Shown in pieces: positions 9,944 through 18,781 of a stretch of DNA of 64,000 nt. The translations under genes were made by a program, and so were the position numbers. Numbering within the stretch: position 1 is the stretch's first letter; each line of letters begins with the position of its first letter. The stretch lies in assembly GCA_049323455.1 (NCBI GenBank), contig JBMONF010000022.1, positions 34,100 to 98,099 on the forward strand. Direction: 5' to 3'. This stretch comes from Hypericibacter sp049323455 (GTDB taxonomy: Bacteria; Pseudomonadota; Alphaproteobacteria; Dongiales; Dongiaceae). Below the pieces are notes generated by a model. The model ran no database searches and was not told the origin of the DNA. It worked only from the letters and a program-made list of their open reading frames with translations.

Positions 9944-10942
9944 ATGGAACAGCTTCTGGCTTCGCTTCGTGCCGCTGGCGATCCGACCCGCCTGAGACTG
10001 CTGGCGGTGTTGTCGCGCGCGGAGTTGACCGTGACCGAGCTGACGCAGGTGCTGGGCCAGAGCCAGCCGCGGCTCAGCCGACACCTGAAGCTGCTGGTGT
10101 CTGCGGGACTTCTCAACCGCTTCCAGGAAGGCAGCTGGGTCTTCTTCCGCCCGGCCGAGAAAGGGGCGGGTGGCGCGCTCGTCCGGTTTCTGATCGAGCG
10201 CATCCGGGCCGACGACCCGACCATCGCGCGCGATCTGGAGCGCCTTGCCGTCGTACGCCAGCAGCGTGCCGAAGCGGCGGCCGCCTATTTCCGCGCCCGC
10301 GCCACCGAATGGAACGAGATCCGCGCGCTGCATATCGCCGAGAAGGAGGTGGACGCCGCCGTCCTCGACCTGCTGGGCGAGGGCCCGCTCGGCGATCTGG
10401 TCGATCTCGGCACCGGCACCGGACGGCTGTTGGAGCTGCTGGCGAGCCGGGCGCGCAGCGCCATCGGCATCGATCTCAGCCGCGAGATGCTGGCGATCGC
10501 GCGCCATGCCCTCGACCGGCCGGAGTGGCGCCATGTGCAGGTGCGTCAGGGCGACATCTACGCGCTCAACCTCGAGAGCGCTTCGGCCGATCTCGTGACC
10601 CTTCATCTCGTGCTTCATTACCTCGATGACCCGGGTGCCGCGATCCTCGAGGCGGCAAGGCTGCTGCGTCCTGGCGGGCGGCTGCTGATCGTCGATTTTG
10701 CGCCCCACAACCTCGAGTTCCTGCGCGACGAGCACGCTCATCGTCGCTTGGGCTTCACGCAGGACGAGATCGCTGGCTGGTGCCGCGAGGCCGGACTCAC
10801 CGTGGAGACGTCTCGGCAGTTGCCGCCGAGCGCCTCGCACGGGGGAGAGAACCTGACCGTGGTGCTATGGCTGGCGCGACAGACGGTGGATGTGGCAGCG
10901 CGTCCGATCCGCACTCGGGGAAAGAAGGAACAGTCCGCATGA
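9944..10942 (+). CDS. ArsR-family regulator fused to a SAM-dependent methyltransferase domain
   Basis: The protein has 332 residues. Residues 1-75 are a winged helix of the ArsR family (LRLLAVLSRAELTVTELTQ; recognition helix QSQPRLSRHLKLL), without an obvious metal-binding CXC motif. Residues ~115-325 are a class I methyltransferase with the SAM-binding motif DLVDLGTGTGRLLELL at about 151-166, then IGIDLSREML and LRPGGRLLIVDFAPH. Such fusions occur beside metF in alphaproteobacteria and probably sense SAM or SAH to control methionine and one-carbon metabolism. The ATG was preferred over an in-frame TTG four codons upstream. Its stop overlaps the metF start (ATGA), so the two are translationally coupled. 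Confidence 0.9.
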   Translation: MEQLLASLRAAGDPTRLRLLAVLSRAELTVTELTQVLGQSQPRLSRHLKLLVSAGLLNRFQEGSWVFFRPAEKGAGGALVRFLIERIRADDPTIARDLERLAVVRQQRAEAAAAYFRARATEWNEIRALHIAEKEVDAAVLDLLGEGPLGDLVDLGTGTGRLLELLASRARSAIGIDLSREMLAIARHALDRPEWRHVQVRQGDIYALNLESASADLVTLHLVLHYLDDPGAAILEAARLLRPGGRLLIVDFAPHNLEFLRDEHAHRRLGFTQDEIAGWCREAGLTVETSRQLPPSASHGGENLTVVLWLARQTVDVAARPIRTRGKKEQSA

Positions 10943-11868
10943 TCGCCAATACGGCTCTCATCAGCGACCGGATCAAGGTCTCGTTCGAATTTTTCCCACC
11001 CAAGACGCGCGAGCACGAGGGCGCGTTGTGGCACACGATCGAGCGGCTTTCGACGCTGGCGCCGGATTTCGTCTCGGTCACCTACGGTGCCGGCGGCTCG
11101 ACGCGCGATCGCACCTTGGCGACGGTGCGGCGTATCGCGCAGCGGACCGACCTGGCCGCTGCCGGACATCTCACTTGTGTCGGTGCTGGCCGCGCCGAGG
11201 TCGACGCCGTGGCCGCCGCCTATGCGGCCGCCGGGGTCCATCGCATCGTCGCGCTCCGAGGCGATCCGCCCGAGGGCAGCGGGCGCTTCACGCCGCATCC
11301 CGAGGGCTATGGCAATGCCGCCGATCTGGTCGCGGGCCTGCGCCGGATCGCCGACTTCGACATCTCGGTGGCGGCCTATCCCGAGGGGCATCCCGACAGC
11401 CCGTCGCCCGCTGCCGATCTCGACAACCTGAAGCGCAAGCTCGATGCCGGCGCCCGGCGCGCGATCACGCAATTCTTCTTCGAGCCCGAGACCTATTTTC
11501 GTTTCATGGAGCGAGCCCGCTCGGCCGGGATCACTGCGCCGATCGTGCCGGGCATTCTGCCGGTGACGAATTTCAAGACCGTGCAGGAGTTCGCCCGCCG
11601 CTGCGGCGCGCGTGTGCCGGCCTGGCTCGCCAAGACCTTCGAGGGGCTCGACAACGATCCCGCGACCCGCGAGCTCATCGCCGCCACGGTGGCCGTGGAC
11701 CTCTGCCTGAAGCTCAAGGCGCAGGGCGTGACCGAGTTCCACATCTACACGCTCAACCGGGCCGAGCTGACGCTCGCGATCTGCCACATGCTGGGCGTGC
11801 GGCCAGCGGCGCAGCGCCGGCGTCACCGTGGGGCATGCGAGGACGCTGCCGAGCGCCGCATCTATTGA
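10939..11868 (+). CDS. metF: 5,10-methylenetetrahydrofolate reductase
   Basis: This 309-residue TIM-barrel flavoprotein matches MetF: FEFFPPKT near the N-terminus, SVTYGAGGSTRDRTL, HLTCVGAGRAEVD (Thr where many have THxTC), ALRGDPP, and ITQFFFEPETYFRF. It reduces methylene-H4folate to methyl-H4folate using FAD and NAD(P)H, supplying methyl groups for methionine. The ATG overlaps the stop of the ArsR-methyltransferase by four bases, which fixes the start. A short Arg-rich tail extends past the conserved core. Confidence 0.93.
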   Translation: MIANTALISDRIKVSFEFFPPKTREHEGALWHTIERLSTLAPDFVSVTYGAGGSTRDRTLATVRRIAQRTDLAAAGHLTCVGAGRAEVDAVAAAYAAAGVHRIVALRGDPPEGSGRFTPHPEGYGNAADLVAGLRRIADFDISVAAYPEGHPDSPSPAADLDNLKRKLDAGARRAITQFFFEPETYFRFMERARSAGITAPIVPGILPVTNFKTVQEFARRCGARVPAWLAKTFEGLDNDPATRELIAATVAVDLCLKLKAQGVTEFHIYTLNRAELTLAICHMLGVRPAAQRRRHRGACEDAAERRIY

Positions 11869-11887
11869 CGCGACGGGAGCGGACGCG

Positions 11888-12490
11888 TCACGGGATCGGC
11901 ACGTTCACGCCCCGATCCGGACGATCGTCGGGGTTGTTCCGGCTGAACAAGGTCAGGCTCACATGGCGCAGGAAGGCACGCAGCCGCGGATCGTTGGGAT
12001 CGGTCAGCTCGGCAATGCCGCCCGCCAATGAGGTGACCGGGCGGTCGCCGCTGCAGAAGGCGGCCAGCAGCTCGATCCGACCATCCGGCGCCGGGCCGCC
12101 GCCGCCCGGAACCTCGTCGCTGCACAGGCCGGAATAGCCGGCCGCGGGCCCGTTGAAAACCATGATCACGCGATAGCCCGGCCAGGGCGCCCGGTCGGGT
12201 CCCGGCACGAAGGTGATGGGACGACCGAAATTGGCGCCGTAGATGTCGTCGCGCACGATGCGGTCGAAGTCGGCCTTGTCCAGGTTGGAGGGATTGCCGC
12301 GGATAATCGTCGGTAACCTGCTGCCGGCCACATGATCCACATAGATCGCGGTGCCAGCGAGATAGGGATAGGAGTGGTAGATCACGCCCTGGCGTGCGCA
12401 GGCGGCGAGCAGGCCCAACGACGCGGCAAGAGCAAGCAGGCCGGCCTTGCCTGCCGGATGCTGCAATCGGCGAGCAAGCAGGTTCGTCAT
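11888..12490 (-). CDS. Predicted outer-membrane or periplasmic lipoprotein of unknown function
   Basis: This 200-residue protein has a lipoprotein signal: Arg-rich start, hydrophobic segment 15-29, and lipobox LLAAC with the acylated Cys at 31. After cleavage it contains YHSYPYLAGTAIYVDHV, FGRPITFVPGPDRA and VIMVFNGPAAGYSGLCSDEVPGGGG segments. I do not recognise the family. The ATG at 12490 starts the signal peptide. It lies 122 bases downstream of phaC on the same strand and may be co-transcribed, but nothing else ties it to polyhydroxyalkanoate metabolism. Confidence 0.75.
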   Translation of the reverse strand: MTNLLARRLQHPAGKAGLLALAASLGLLAACARQGVIYHSYPYLAGTAIYVDHVAGSRLPTIIRGNPSNLDKADFDRIVRDDIYGANFGRPITFVPGPDRAPWPGYRVIMVFNGPAAGYSGLCSDEVPGGGGPAPDGRIELLAAFCSGDRPVTSLAGGIAELTDPNDPRLRAFLRHVSLTLFSRNNPDDRPDRGVNVPIP

Positions 12491-12612
12491 ATTCGACCTC
12501 GGGGATGGGAACCGCGGCCTTCGGGGCCGCGCGTCACCGGCTCGTTCCATATGGGCGGGCCCGCCGCAGCGCACAAGCGCCCGGCCGGCCGCGCGGTAAC
12601 GACGTCCTACGG

Positions 12613-14550
12613 CTACTCCTGGCGCACATAGCTGCCGGGGGCCTCGGCGAGGACTGCATAGCCACGCTTGGGCGCACCCATGGGTGGCGGCGGCTCCCGG
12701 CCGGTGGAATGCGCGGCCAGCCATTCCTCCCAGGCGGGCCACCACGATCCTTCCCGCCGCGGCGTCTGCGTCTGCCAGGTGTCGGGATCCTCGTACTTGT
12801 CGCTCGCTCGTTTGGTTGCGAGCTGGAAGCTGCGGCCGGGATGGCCGGGCTCGCTGACGATGCCGGCGTTGTGCCCGCCTGTCGTGAGCGCGTAGGTCAC
12901 ATCGGTGTCGGTGAGCAGGTGGATCTTGTAAGTCGAACGCCAGGGCGCGACATGGTCCCGGAGGGTGCCGACGGCGAAGATCGGCACACGGACGTCGGTG
13001 AGCGCAACGGGGCGGCTGCCAACGCGATAGCGGCCTTCGGCCAGGTCGTTGTCGAGAAACAGCCTGTGCAGATATTCGGCGTGCATGCGGTAGGGCATGC
13101 GCGTGGCATCGGCGTTCCATGCCATGAGATCGTTCATCGTCTCGCGCTCGCCGAGGAGATACTGCTTGAGCATGCGCGACCAGATCAGATCGTTGGACCG
13201 CAGGAGCTGAAAGGCGCCGGCCATCTGCTTGGTGTCGAGAAAGCCTTGCTCCCACATGACGTCCTCGAGGAACGTCACCTGGCTCTCGTTGATGAAGAGC
13301 ATGAGCTCGCCAGCTTCGGTGAAGTCGGTTTGCGCCGCAAACAGCGACAGGCTCTTCAGCCGCTCGTCGCCGTCGCGCGCCATCGCGGCGGCAGCGATCG
13401 TGAGAAGCGTGCCGCCGAGGCAGTAGCCGACGCCGTGAACCTTGCGGCGCGGCAGCACGGTGGTCACCGCCTGCAAGGCGTCCATGACACCGAGGCGCAG
13501 ATAATCGTCCATGCCGAGATCGCGATCCTCGGCATCGGGGTTCTTCCAGGAGATCATGAACACCGTGTGGCCGCGATCGATCAGATATTTGACCAGCGAG
13601 TTCTCCGGCGACAGATCGAGGATGTAATATTTCATGATCCAGGCCGGCACGACGAGAACCGGCTCGCGATGGACTTCCGGCGTCGTCGGCTCGTATTGAA
13701 TGAGTTCGATCAAGCGATTGCGATAGATCACCTTGCCCGGCGTGATCGCGACTTTCTCGCCCACCGGAAAATCCTTGACCGCGGCGGGTTTCCGGCCGGC
13801 AATGGCCCGTTCCCAATCCTCGATGAAGTTGACCCAGCCGCGCACGAGATTGGCGCCGCCCTCGGCGAAGGCCCTTTGCAGCACCTCCGGATTGGTGGCC
13901 AGGAAGTTGCTGGGCGCGACCAGATCGAGCAGCTGCCGGCTGATGAACTCGACGATGCGCTCGTGGCGGGGCGAAACGCCGCGAATGCCGGTGGTGGCGT
14001 TGAACCACCATTGCTGCGTCAGCAGGAAGGACTGATAAAGCATATTGAAGGGCGGGCGCTGCCACGCCTCGGCGCGGAACCGCTGGTCTTGCGGCAGTGG
14101 CTCGATGCAGCAATGCGTCCGCGGCTCCGAGAGCGAGCGCGCGGCATAAACCCAGAACCGAGCGGCCTTGCGCGCGGCTTTCTGCATCAACTCGGCCTGC
14201 TTGCCGGGCGAGCTGCCGAGATGGACCAGCCAGTCGAGGCCGGCGAGCGCAACCGCCGAAGGGGAAATTCCCAACGTTGCCCGTCCGGCCATGGCGTGGA
14301 CGGCGCGATCGACGGCATCCGGCGCGGGGCCGCGAGGCGAGATGTCGACGGCTTCGGCCGCCAAACGATAAAGCGCATCGACGACGCGCGCCGGCCCGTC
14401 GCGCATCGACGTCAATCCATCGCCGACACCCGGTGGGGACGCCACGACGGGGACGAGCTCCGTCGCCGGTACAACGTGGCGCTGCCGCGTTTCGGCCGCG
14501 CCACGGGACGGCTGCCGACGGCGCGAACGAGATACCGATCCCTCGGTCAT
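12613..14550 (-). CDS. phaC: Class I poly(3-hydroxyalkanoate) synthase
   Basis: This 645-residue alpha/beta-hydrolase polymerises hydroxyacyl-CoA into PHA storage granules. The catalytic triad is visible: nucleophile C377 in the lipase-like box GYCLGG, D532 in GTLRDHVAPW and H560 in TTGGHNAGIVSEPG. The N-terminal third holds the PhaC N-domain (FNMLYQSFLL, GWVNFIEDWERA). The length suits a class I single-subunit enzyme with a slightly long, Arg/Ser-rich N-terminus. The ATG at 14550 has GGGAG nine bases upstream; a TTG at 14568 is an alternative. No phaA, phaB, phaP or phaR lies beside it. In a methylotroph it would store reduced carbon. Confidence 0.93.
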   Translation of the reverse strand: MTEGSVSRSRRRQPSRGAAETRQRHVVPATELVPVVASPPGVGDGLTSMRDGPARVVDALYRLAAEAVDISPRGPAPDAVDRAVHAMAGRATLGISPSAVALAGLDWLVHLGSSPGKQAELMQKAARKAARFWVYAARSLSEPRTHCCIEPLPQDQRFRAEAWQRPPFNMLYQSFLLTQQWWFNATTGIRGVSPRHERIVEFISRQLLDLVAPSNFLATNPEVLQRAFAEGGANLVRGWVNFIEDWERAIAGRKPAAVKDFPVGEKVAITPGKVIYRNRLIELIQYEPTTPEVHREPVLVVPAWIMKYYILDLSPENSLVKYLIDRGHTVFMISWKNPDAEDRDLGMDDYLRLGVMDALQAVTTVLPRRKVHGVGYCLGGTLLTIAAAAMARDGDERLKSLSLFAAQTDFTEAGELMLFINESQVTFLEDVMWEQGFLDTKQMAGAFQLLRSNDLIWSRMLKQYLLGERETMNDLMAWNADATRMPYRMHAEYLHRLFLDNDLAEGRYRVGSRPVALTDVRVPIFAVGTLRDHVAPWRSTYKIHLLTDTDVTYALTTGGHNAGIVSEPGHPGRSFQLATKRASDKYEDPDTWQTQTPRREGSWWPAWEEWLAAHSTGREPPPPMGAPKRGYAVLAEAPGSYVRQE

Positions 14551-15358
14551 CACATGGATCTCCCGCAATTCGATGGTGGCCTTGGCTTCACGGCGGCGAG
14601 GCTAGCGCCGCCGCTTTGCCCCGCCTTGACCAGGATCAACGGCGGCCAAGCGGTCACGACGGCCGCCAACTGGCGAACTGCTCGCCTGCAAGATATGGGA
14701 CGCCGGTGCCGAGGCCGGAAGCGCGCCGACTGACGCAATAGACGGCAAAGCGCCCCTTGCTTGGTCGCGGGTGCGGCCCGCGGCTGTTTCGGTCGATGGA
14801 CGAAAATCTTTGGGAGATTGGCAAAAGGAACGCCCCGAATGACAGGCTGTACGCCGGGGTTTCGCCACGTCCGTTTGCACTGTGCAGTCATGGAGGCAAT
14901 CTCTCACATCGGGGTGGATAGGGGTAGAAATGACACGAAATCAATCAATTAACCCGATCCAGCGAGGGTGCGGCCGGGGCCGGACACTGGCCGCGACTTG
15001 GCCCCTTGACGCCAGGGGTGGGCACATAAAAACTTTGCGGAGGAGCGCCGGTTCTTTTTTCCGGGTTTTGGCGACGGGGACGAGCCGCGGGGTCCGCGGC
15101 GATTGGCGACGTGTTTCTTCGCCCCCGGCATCGCCAGATCGAACCCCCATCGCCCGCGTCAAAAAATTCGCGCGCGGCGTGGCCATCGCCGGTAAGCACC
15201 GGTACCGATGGACAAGCGGGCGATCGGCGTCCTGATAACGGTTTCGTTAACCAAACCGCTGAGAATCGTCCTCTAATGTTGGAATGCCGATTTTCGATCA
15301 GGCATTTCCTGGCGAAAGCCACCGCAATCCAGGGCAATGCGCAGGAGGCCCGAAGGCG
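14551..15358. other. Long intergenic region upstream of phaC
   Basis: These 808 bases lie between the divergent phaC and small secreted protein genes. No coding region is supported: open frames here lack family features and overlap on both strands. Two palindromes stand out: TGCAC-T-GTGCA (14876-14886), about 325 bases before phaC, and CGGTTT-N8-AAACCG (15239-15258), about 100 bases before the secreted-protein gene. Promoters for both genes must lie here; a small RNA cannot be excluded. Confidence 0.5.
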
Positions 15359-15589
15359 ATGTTCCAGGTTCTTATTCTGATCTGCTCGCTGAACATGGCA
15401 CCGGCCCAGTGCCAGACCTATAACGCTGTCGATGTCATCCCGGGTCCCGACGCGGCCAATGTGGAATTGTGCGGTCTGCAGGGGCAGGCTTATATCGCCC
15501 AGATCGCTTATGGCACGCCGCACAAGGACGACGAGTACGTCAAGATCAAATGCACGCGCACGTCGATCGGCAAGGACAACGTCGGCTGA
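15359..15589 (+). CDS. Small secreted protein of unknown function (76 residues)
   Basis: The product has a short signal-like N-terminus (MFQVLILICSLNMAPAQCQ) and a mature part of about 58 residues with three Cys and the segments CGLQGQAYIAQ and DEYVKIKCTRT. Similar small exported proteins with the GLQGQA/EYVKI pattern occur in rhizobia and relatives, with no known function. The ATG at 15359 follows AGGAGG with a 10-base spacing, which decides the start over an upstream in-frame ATG. It is convergent with pqqE. Confidence 0.65.
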   Translation: MFQVLILICSLNMAPAQCQTYNAVDVIPGPDAANVELCGLQGQAYIAQIAYGTPHKDDEYVKIKCTRTSIGKDNVG

Positions 15590-15640
15590 GGAAGCGGGCC
15601 ACGGGCGCGCTTCGCCCCCGAGCCGATCTAGATACAGCTC

Positions 15641-16729
15641 TCAGGCTGCGCCGATGCGGCGATAGGCGAAGGCGGGGGTCTGCGCGCCTGAATCTCGCCC
15701 GGCGATGCGAACCAGTTCTTCGTGGAACGGCGAAAGCCCGCAGGCCGGGTCGGTGGCTGCCGCATCGCCGAGCAGCGCGAAGGCCTGGCAGCGACAGCCG
15801 CCCCAGTCGATTTCCCGGCGCGTGCAGGACCGGCAGGGCTCCGGCATCCAGGCCGTGCCGCGAAAACGATTGAAGGCCTCGGAATTTTCCCAGATCTCCG
15901 CGAGGCTGCGCTCGCGCACGGTGTCGAACCGGAGCGACGTGATCGATTCCGCGGCGTGACAAGGCAGCACCTTGCCGGATGGCGAGATGTTGAGGAACTG
16001 CCTGCCCCAGCCGCCCATGCACGCCTTCGGCCGCTTCGCATAATAGTCGGGCACGACATAGTCGATGACGACGCGACCCTTGAGACGCGCGCGCGCGGCT
16101 TCGACCGTGGCCGTCGCCTGCTCGAGCTGTGCACGGGTCGGCATCAGCGCGGCGCGATTTTTCAGCGCCCAGCCATAGTACTGCACATGCGCGATCTCGA
16201 CCCGGTGCGCATCGAGCTCGACCGCCATGGCGAGAAGGTCGTCGAGATGATGCAGGTTCTGTCGATGGACGACCAGATTGAGGGTGAGCGGCAGTCCGGC
16301 CTGGCGAACCAGGCCGGCGACAGCGATCTTCTTGGCATGGCCGCCCTTGAAGCCGCCGATATGGTCGCCGAGCTCGGGCTCGCTATCCTGGAAGCTGAGC
16401 TGCACGTGATCGAGGCCGGCCGCAACGAGCGCCTGCAAGCGATCGGCATCGAGCAGAACGCCAGCGGTGATCAGGTTGGTGTAGAGGCCGGCGGCATGGG
16501 CGTGAGCGATCAGGTCGCCCAGATCGCGCCGCACCGTCGGCTCGCCGCCGGAAAAATGAATCTGCAGCACGCCGAGCGCCGCCGCCTGGTCGATGACCCG
16601 CCGCCACTCGTCGGTGCCGATCTCGTTGCCCGCGCGCTCGAGCTCGACCGGATTCGAGCAATAGGGACATTGCAGCGGGCAGCGGTGCGTCAGCTCGGCG
16701 AGTAGCGCAAGCGGCGAAGCGAGCGTCAT
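15641..16729 (-). CDS. pqqE: PQQ biosynthesis radical SAM protein PqqE
   Basis: This 362-residue radical SAM enzyme has the [4Fe-4S] motif C17-x3-C21-x2-C24 (THRCPLQCPYCSNP). The C-terminal SPASM-type Cys cluster (CRSC, GGCRCQAF, DPACG) binds auxiliary clusters. PqqE links the Glu and Tyr side chains of the PqqA peptide, the first step of pyrroloquinoline quinone synthesis, with PqqD as peptide chaperone. Its ATG overlaps the pqqD stop (ATGA), and it ends the pqqABCDE operon. Length is typical. PQQ would serve XoxF encoded upstream on the same strand. Confidence 0.96.
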   Translation of the reverse strand: MTLASPLALLAELTHRCPLQCPYCSNPVELERAGNEIGTDEWRRVIDQAAALGVLQIHFSGGEPTVRRDLGDLIAHAHAAGLYTNLITAGVLLDADRLQALVAAGLDHVQLSFQDSEPELGDHIGGFKGGHAKKIAVAGLVRQAGLPLTLNLVVHRQNLHHLDDLLAMAVELDAHRVEIAHVQYYGWALKNRAALMPTRAQLEQATATVEAARARLKGRVVIDYVVPDYYAKRPKACMGGWGRQFLNISPSGKVLPCHAAESITSLRFDTVRERSLAEIWENSEAFNRFRGTAWMPEPCRSCTRREIDWGGCRCQAFALLGDAAATDPACGLSPFHEELVRIAGRDSGAQTPAFAYRRIGAA

Positions 16730-17013
16730 GCCGTCATGATCCCCTTGTCGGCAAGGTCCTGAAGGAGCGAGTTCACGTCGCGCGCGATCACGTCGCGGGG
16801 CGCGGCGAACTTGCCGGCGAGATCGTCGACGATGGCGGCGATGGTCGCGGCGCCATCGCAGCGCCGCACGATCTCGTGCGCGATCGCATCGAGAACGAGA
16901 AGGCGCTCGGGCGCCTGAACGATCCACTGGTTGCGATGCTGGTCGAACTGGAGGCGCACATGCGACGACAGGCGCGGCACCGAGGCTTCGCCGATCAGGA
17001 GACGTTCCTTCAT
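16726..17013 (-). CDS. pqqD: PqqA-binding peptide chaperone PqqD
   Basis: This 95-residue protein of the PqqD family binds the PqqA precursor and presents it to PqqE. Visible family features are PRLSSHVRLQFD near the N-terminus, LLVLDAIAHEIVRRCDGAAT in the middle, and the C-terminal helical DVNSLLQDLADKGI. It overlaps pqqC at its start and pqqE at its stop by four bases each, so the three are translationally coupled. Confidence 0.94.
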   Translation of the reverse strand: MKERLLIGEASVPRLSSHVRLQFDQHRNQWIVQAPERLLVLDAIAHEIVRRCDGAATIAAIVDDLAGKFAAPRDVIARDVNSLLQDLADKGIMTA

Positions 17014-17747
17014 CGCCGGCCCTCCGGCACGAAAGCGCCGGGCGGAATGAAGCCGGGCGTGACATAGGCGTGGTGAAGCGCATCGAGTTGCGCCCATAGC
17101 ACATCCGTCTTGAAGCGCAGCGCCGCCAGGCAGGATTCCTGCTGCTCGCGCGTGCGCGCTTCGCGCAAGACATAGGCGAGGCCGAACTGGACGTCGCGCG
17201 GCGCCTGGGTCAGGCGCGTCTTGAAGTAGGCGAGCGTCCGTTCGTTGGCGAAATCGTAGTTCTGCAACAATGCCGCGATACGCGCCTTGTGCAGATCCGG
17301 CGCGAACAGCTCGGTCAAGGAGGAAGCGACCGCCTCCAGCAGCGTCCGCTCGCGCACGAAACGGACATAGGCATCGACGGCGAAACGCGTGGCCGGCAGG
17401 ATACCGGCAAGCGAGCGCACATAGTCGCGGTCGAGGCCGACGCCCTCGGCAAGCACGAGCCAGCGCTCGATGCCGCCATCGCCTTCCTTCGTTCCGTCGT
17501 GATCGACGATGCGGCGTATCCACTCGCGCCTGAATGCCGGATCCTCGGCGCGCGATATGAGCGCCGCGTCCTTCAACGGGATGCTGAACTGGTAATAAAA
17601 GCGGTTCAACACCCAGGCCTGGACCTGGCCCTTGTCCAGCTTGCCTTCGTGCAGGAGCCGATGGAACGGATGCTTGCTGTGATAACGCTCTTCGCCGATC
17701 TGGCGCAGCCGCCGCTCGAACTCCTCCGCCCGCAGCAGTTCGGTCAT
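17010..17747 (-). CDS. pqqC: Pyrroloquinoline-quinone synthase PqqC
   Basis: This 245-residue all-helical oxidase catalyses the final ring closure and eight-electron oxidation to PQQ, without a metal cofactor. Characteristic segments are YHSKHPFHRLLHEGKL, QVQAWVLNRFYYQFSIPLKDAA and the NYDFANERTLAYFKTRL region. Both ends overlap its neighbours pqqB and pqqD by ATGA, fixing start and stop. Length is typical. Confidence 0.96.
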   Translation of the reverse strand: MTELLRAEEFERRLRQIGEERYHSKHPFHRLLHEGKLDKGQVQAWVLNRFYYQFSIPLKDAALISRAEDPAFRREWIRRIVDHDGTKEGDGGIERWLVLAEGVGLDRDYVRSLAGILPATRFAVDAYVRFVRERTLLEAVASSLTELFAPDLHKARIAALLQNYDFANERTLAYFKTRLTQAPRDVQFGLAYVLREARTREQQESCLAALRFKTDVLWAQLDALHHAYVTPGFIPPGAFVPEGRR

Positions 17748-18676
17748 AGCGTGATCTCCATTCCGTCGAGGCCCACTTCCCAGCCAGCAGCTTCGACCGC
17801 GGCTCGCTCCGGCGTGTCGGCAAGGAGGATCGGGTTGGTGTTGTTGATATGCACGAAGATCTTGCGTTTGATATCGAGGCCCTCGAACGCCGCCATGGTT
17901 CCATCGGGCTCGGCGACGCTCATGTGTCCCATGCGCTTGCCGGTCTTGCTGCCGACGCCGGCGACAATCATCTCGTCGTCGCGCCACAACGTGCCGTCGA
18001 AGAAGACGAGGGGAGCGCCGCGCAGCCGTCGCGCGAGATCGCTCGTCATCGCCGCGCAGCCGGGGATGTAGAAAAAATGCGGGCCCCCGCTGCCGGCGGA
18101 TATCTTCAACCCCACCGTGTCTTCTTCCTGTGTGCCGAAATTTGGCCCCGCGCTCGGGTCCTCCTGATAAAGCGCCACCTTGCCCGGTACCGGGAAGGCT
18201 TCGACGAAGACTCCGGTGCCGGTACCGCCATGATCGGAGACCTCGAACGTTTCTCCCATCGCGAGTGGTCGGCGCTCAACGAATTGCGGATTGAGCACGT
18301 TGAAGACGCTGTTGGCCTTGAGGACTGCGAGGACGCGTCGGGTCGCGTAGATGGCGAGCGGATGGCTCTCGCGCAAGGTCAGCAGCCCTGCAACATTGTC
18401 CACGTCCGCGTTCGTCAGCACGACGCTGACGATGGGACTATGACGCTTGCCTTCGCGCGGATGAAGCGGCGGATTGTCGCTGATCTGCTGCCGCAAGTCC
18501 GGCGAGGCGTTGACGATCACCCAGCGCCGATCGTCGGCGGTGACGGCGAGAGAGGATTGTGTGCGAGGAGGCGCCAACGGATCGCCGGCCCGAGCGCGTC
18601 GCGACGCGGCATCATTGCTGTTCCATTGGGGAAAGCCGCCGCCCGCGGCGGACCCCAAGACGAGGAGCCGCAACAC
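17744..18676 (-). CDS. pqqB: PQQ biosynthesis protein PqqB (metallo-beta-lactamase fold)
   Basis: This 310-residue protein starts LRLLVLGSAAGGGFPQWN, the standard PqqB N-terminus, and contains SSLAV, NASPDLRQQI, LTNADVDNVAGLL and FVHINNTNPIL. PqqB hydroxylates the cross-linked Tyr in PQQ synthesis and is a divergent metallo-beta-lactamase with a NADVDN motif in place of HXHXDH. The start is a GTG at 18676 or the TTG directly after it; neither has a strong SD, so translation may depend on the transcript from pqqA. It is separated from pqqA by 105 bases that hold two identical palindromes. Confidence 0.94.
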   Translation of the reverse strand: MLRLLVLGSAAGGGFPQWNSNDAASRRARAGDPLAPPRTQSSLAVTADDRRWVIVNASPDLRQQISDNPPLHPREGKRHSPIVSVVLTNADVDNVAGLLTLRESHPLAIYATRRVLAVLKANSVFNVLNPQFVERRPLAMGETFEVSDHGGTGTGVFVEAFPVPGKVALYQEDPSAGPNFGTQEEDTVGLKISAGSGGPHFFYIPGCAAMTSDLARRLRGAPLVFFDGTLWRDDEMIVAGVGSKTGKRMGHMSVAEPDGTMAAFEGLDIKRKIFVHINNTNPILLADTPERAAVEAAGWEVGLDGMEITL

Positions 18677-18700
18677 CTCAGCGCCGATCCGGAAAAGAAA

Positions 18701-18771
18701 CCGGAGCGCTCCGGGCCGACCGCCTCGCTTCCGCCGTATCCGCGGATCGAACGACGGCTTCGGAGCGCTCC
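18701..18771. repeat. Twin palindromes between pqqA and pqqB
   Basis: The self-complementary 10-mer GGAGCGCTCC occurs at 18703-18712 and again at 18762-18771; the first is extended to CCGGAGCGCTCCGG (18701-18714). Each can form a small hairpin, or the two can pair with each other. They lie in the 105-base gap after pqqA on the minus strand. A processing or attenuation site that keeps pqqA in excess over pqqBCDE is a reasonable guess. Confidence 0.55.
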
Positions 18772-18781
18772 CCGTTCCCGC

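Noticed and set aside
12394..14733. 779-codon open frame on the plus strand opposite phaC
   Set aside because: It mirrors the codon structure of phaC, has no domain, and phaC has its full catalytic triad.
14876..14886. TGCAC-T-GTGCA palindrome as a PhaR operator for phaC
   Set aside because: It does not match the CTGC-N3/4-GCAG form known for PhaR, it is far from phaC, and no phaR is near; kept only in the region note.
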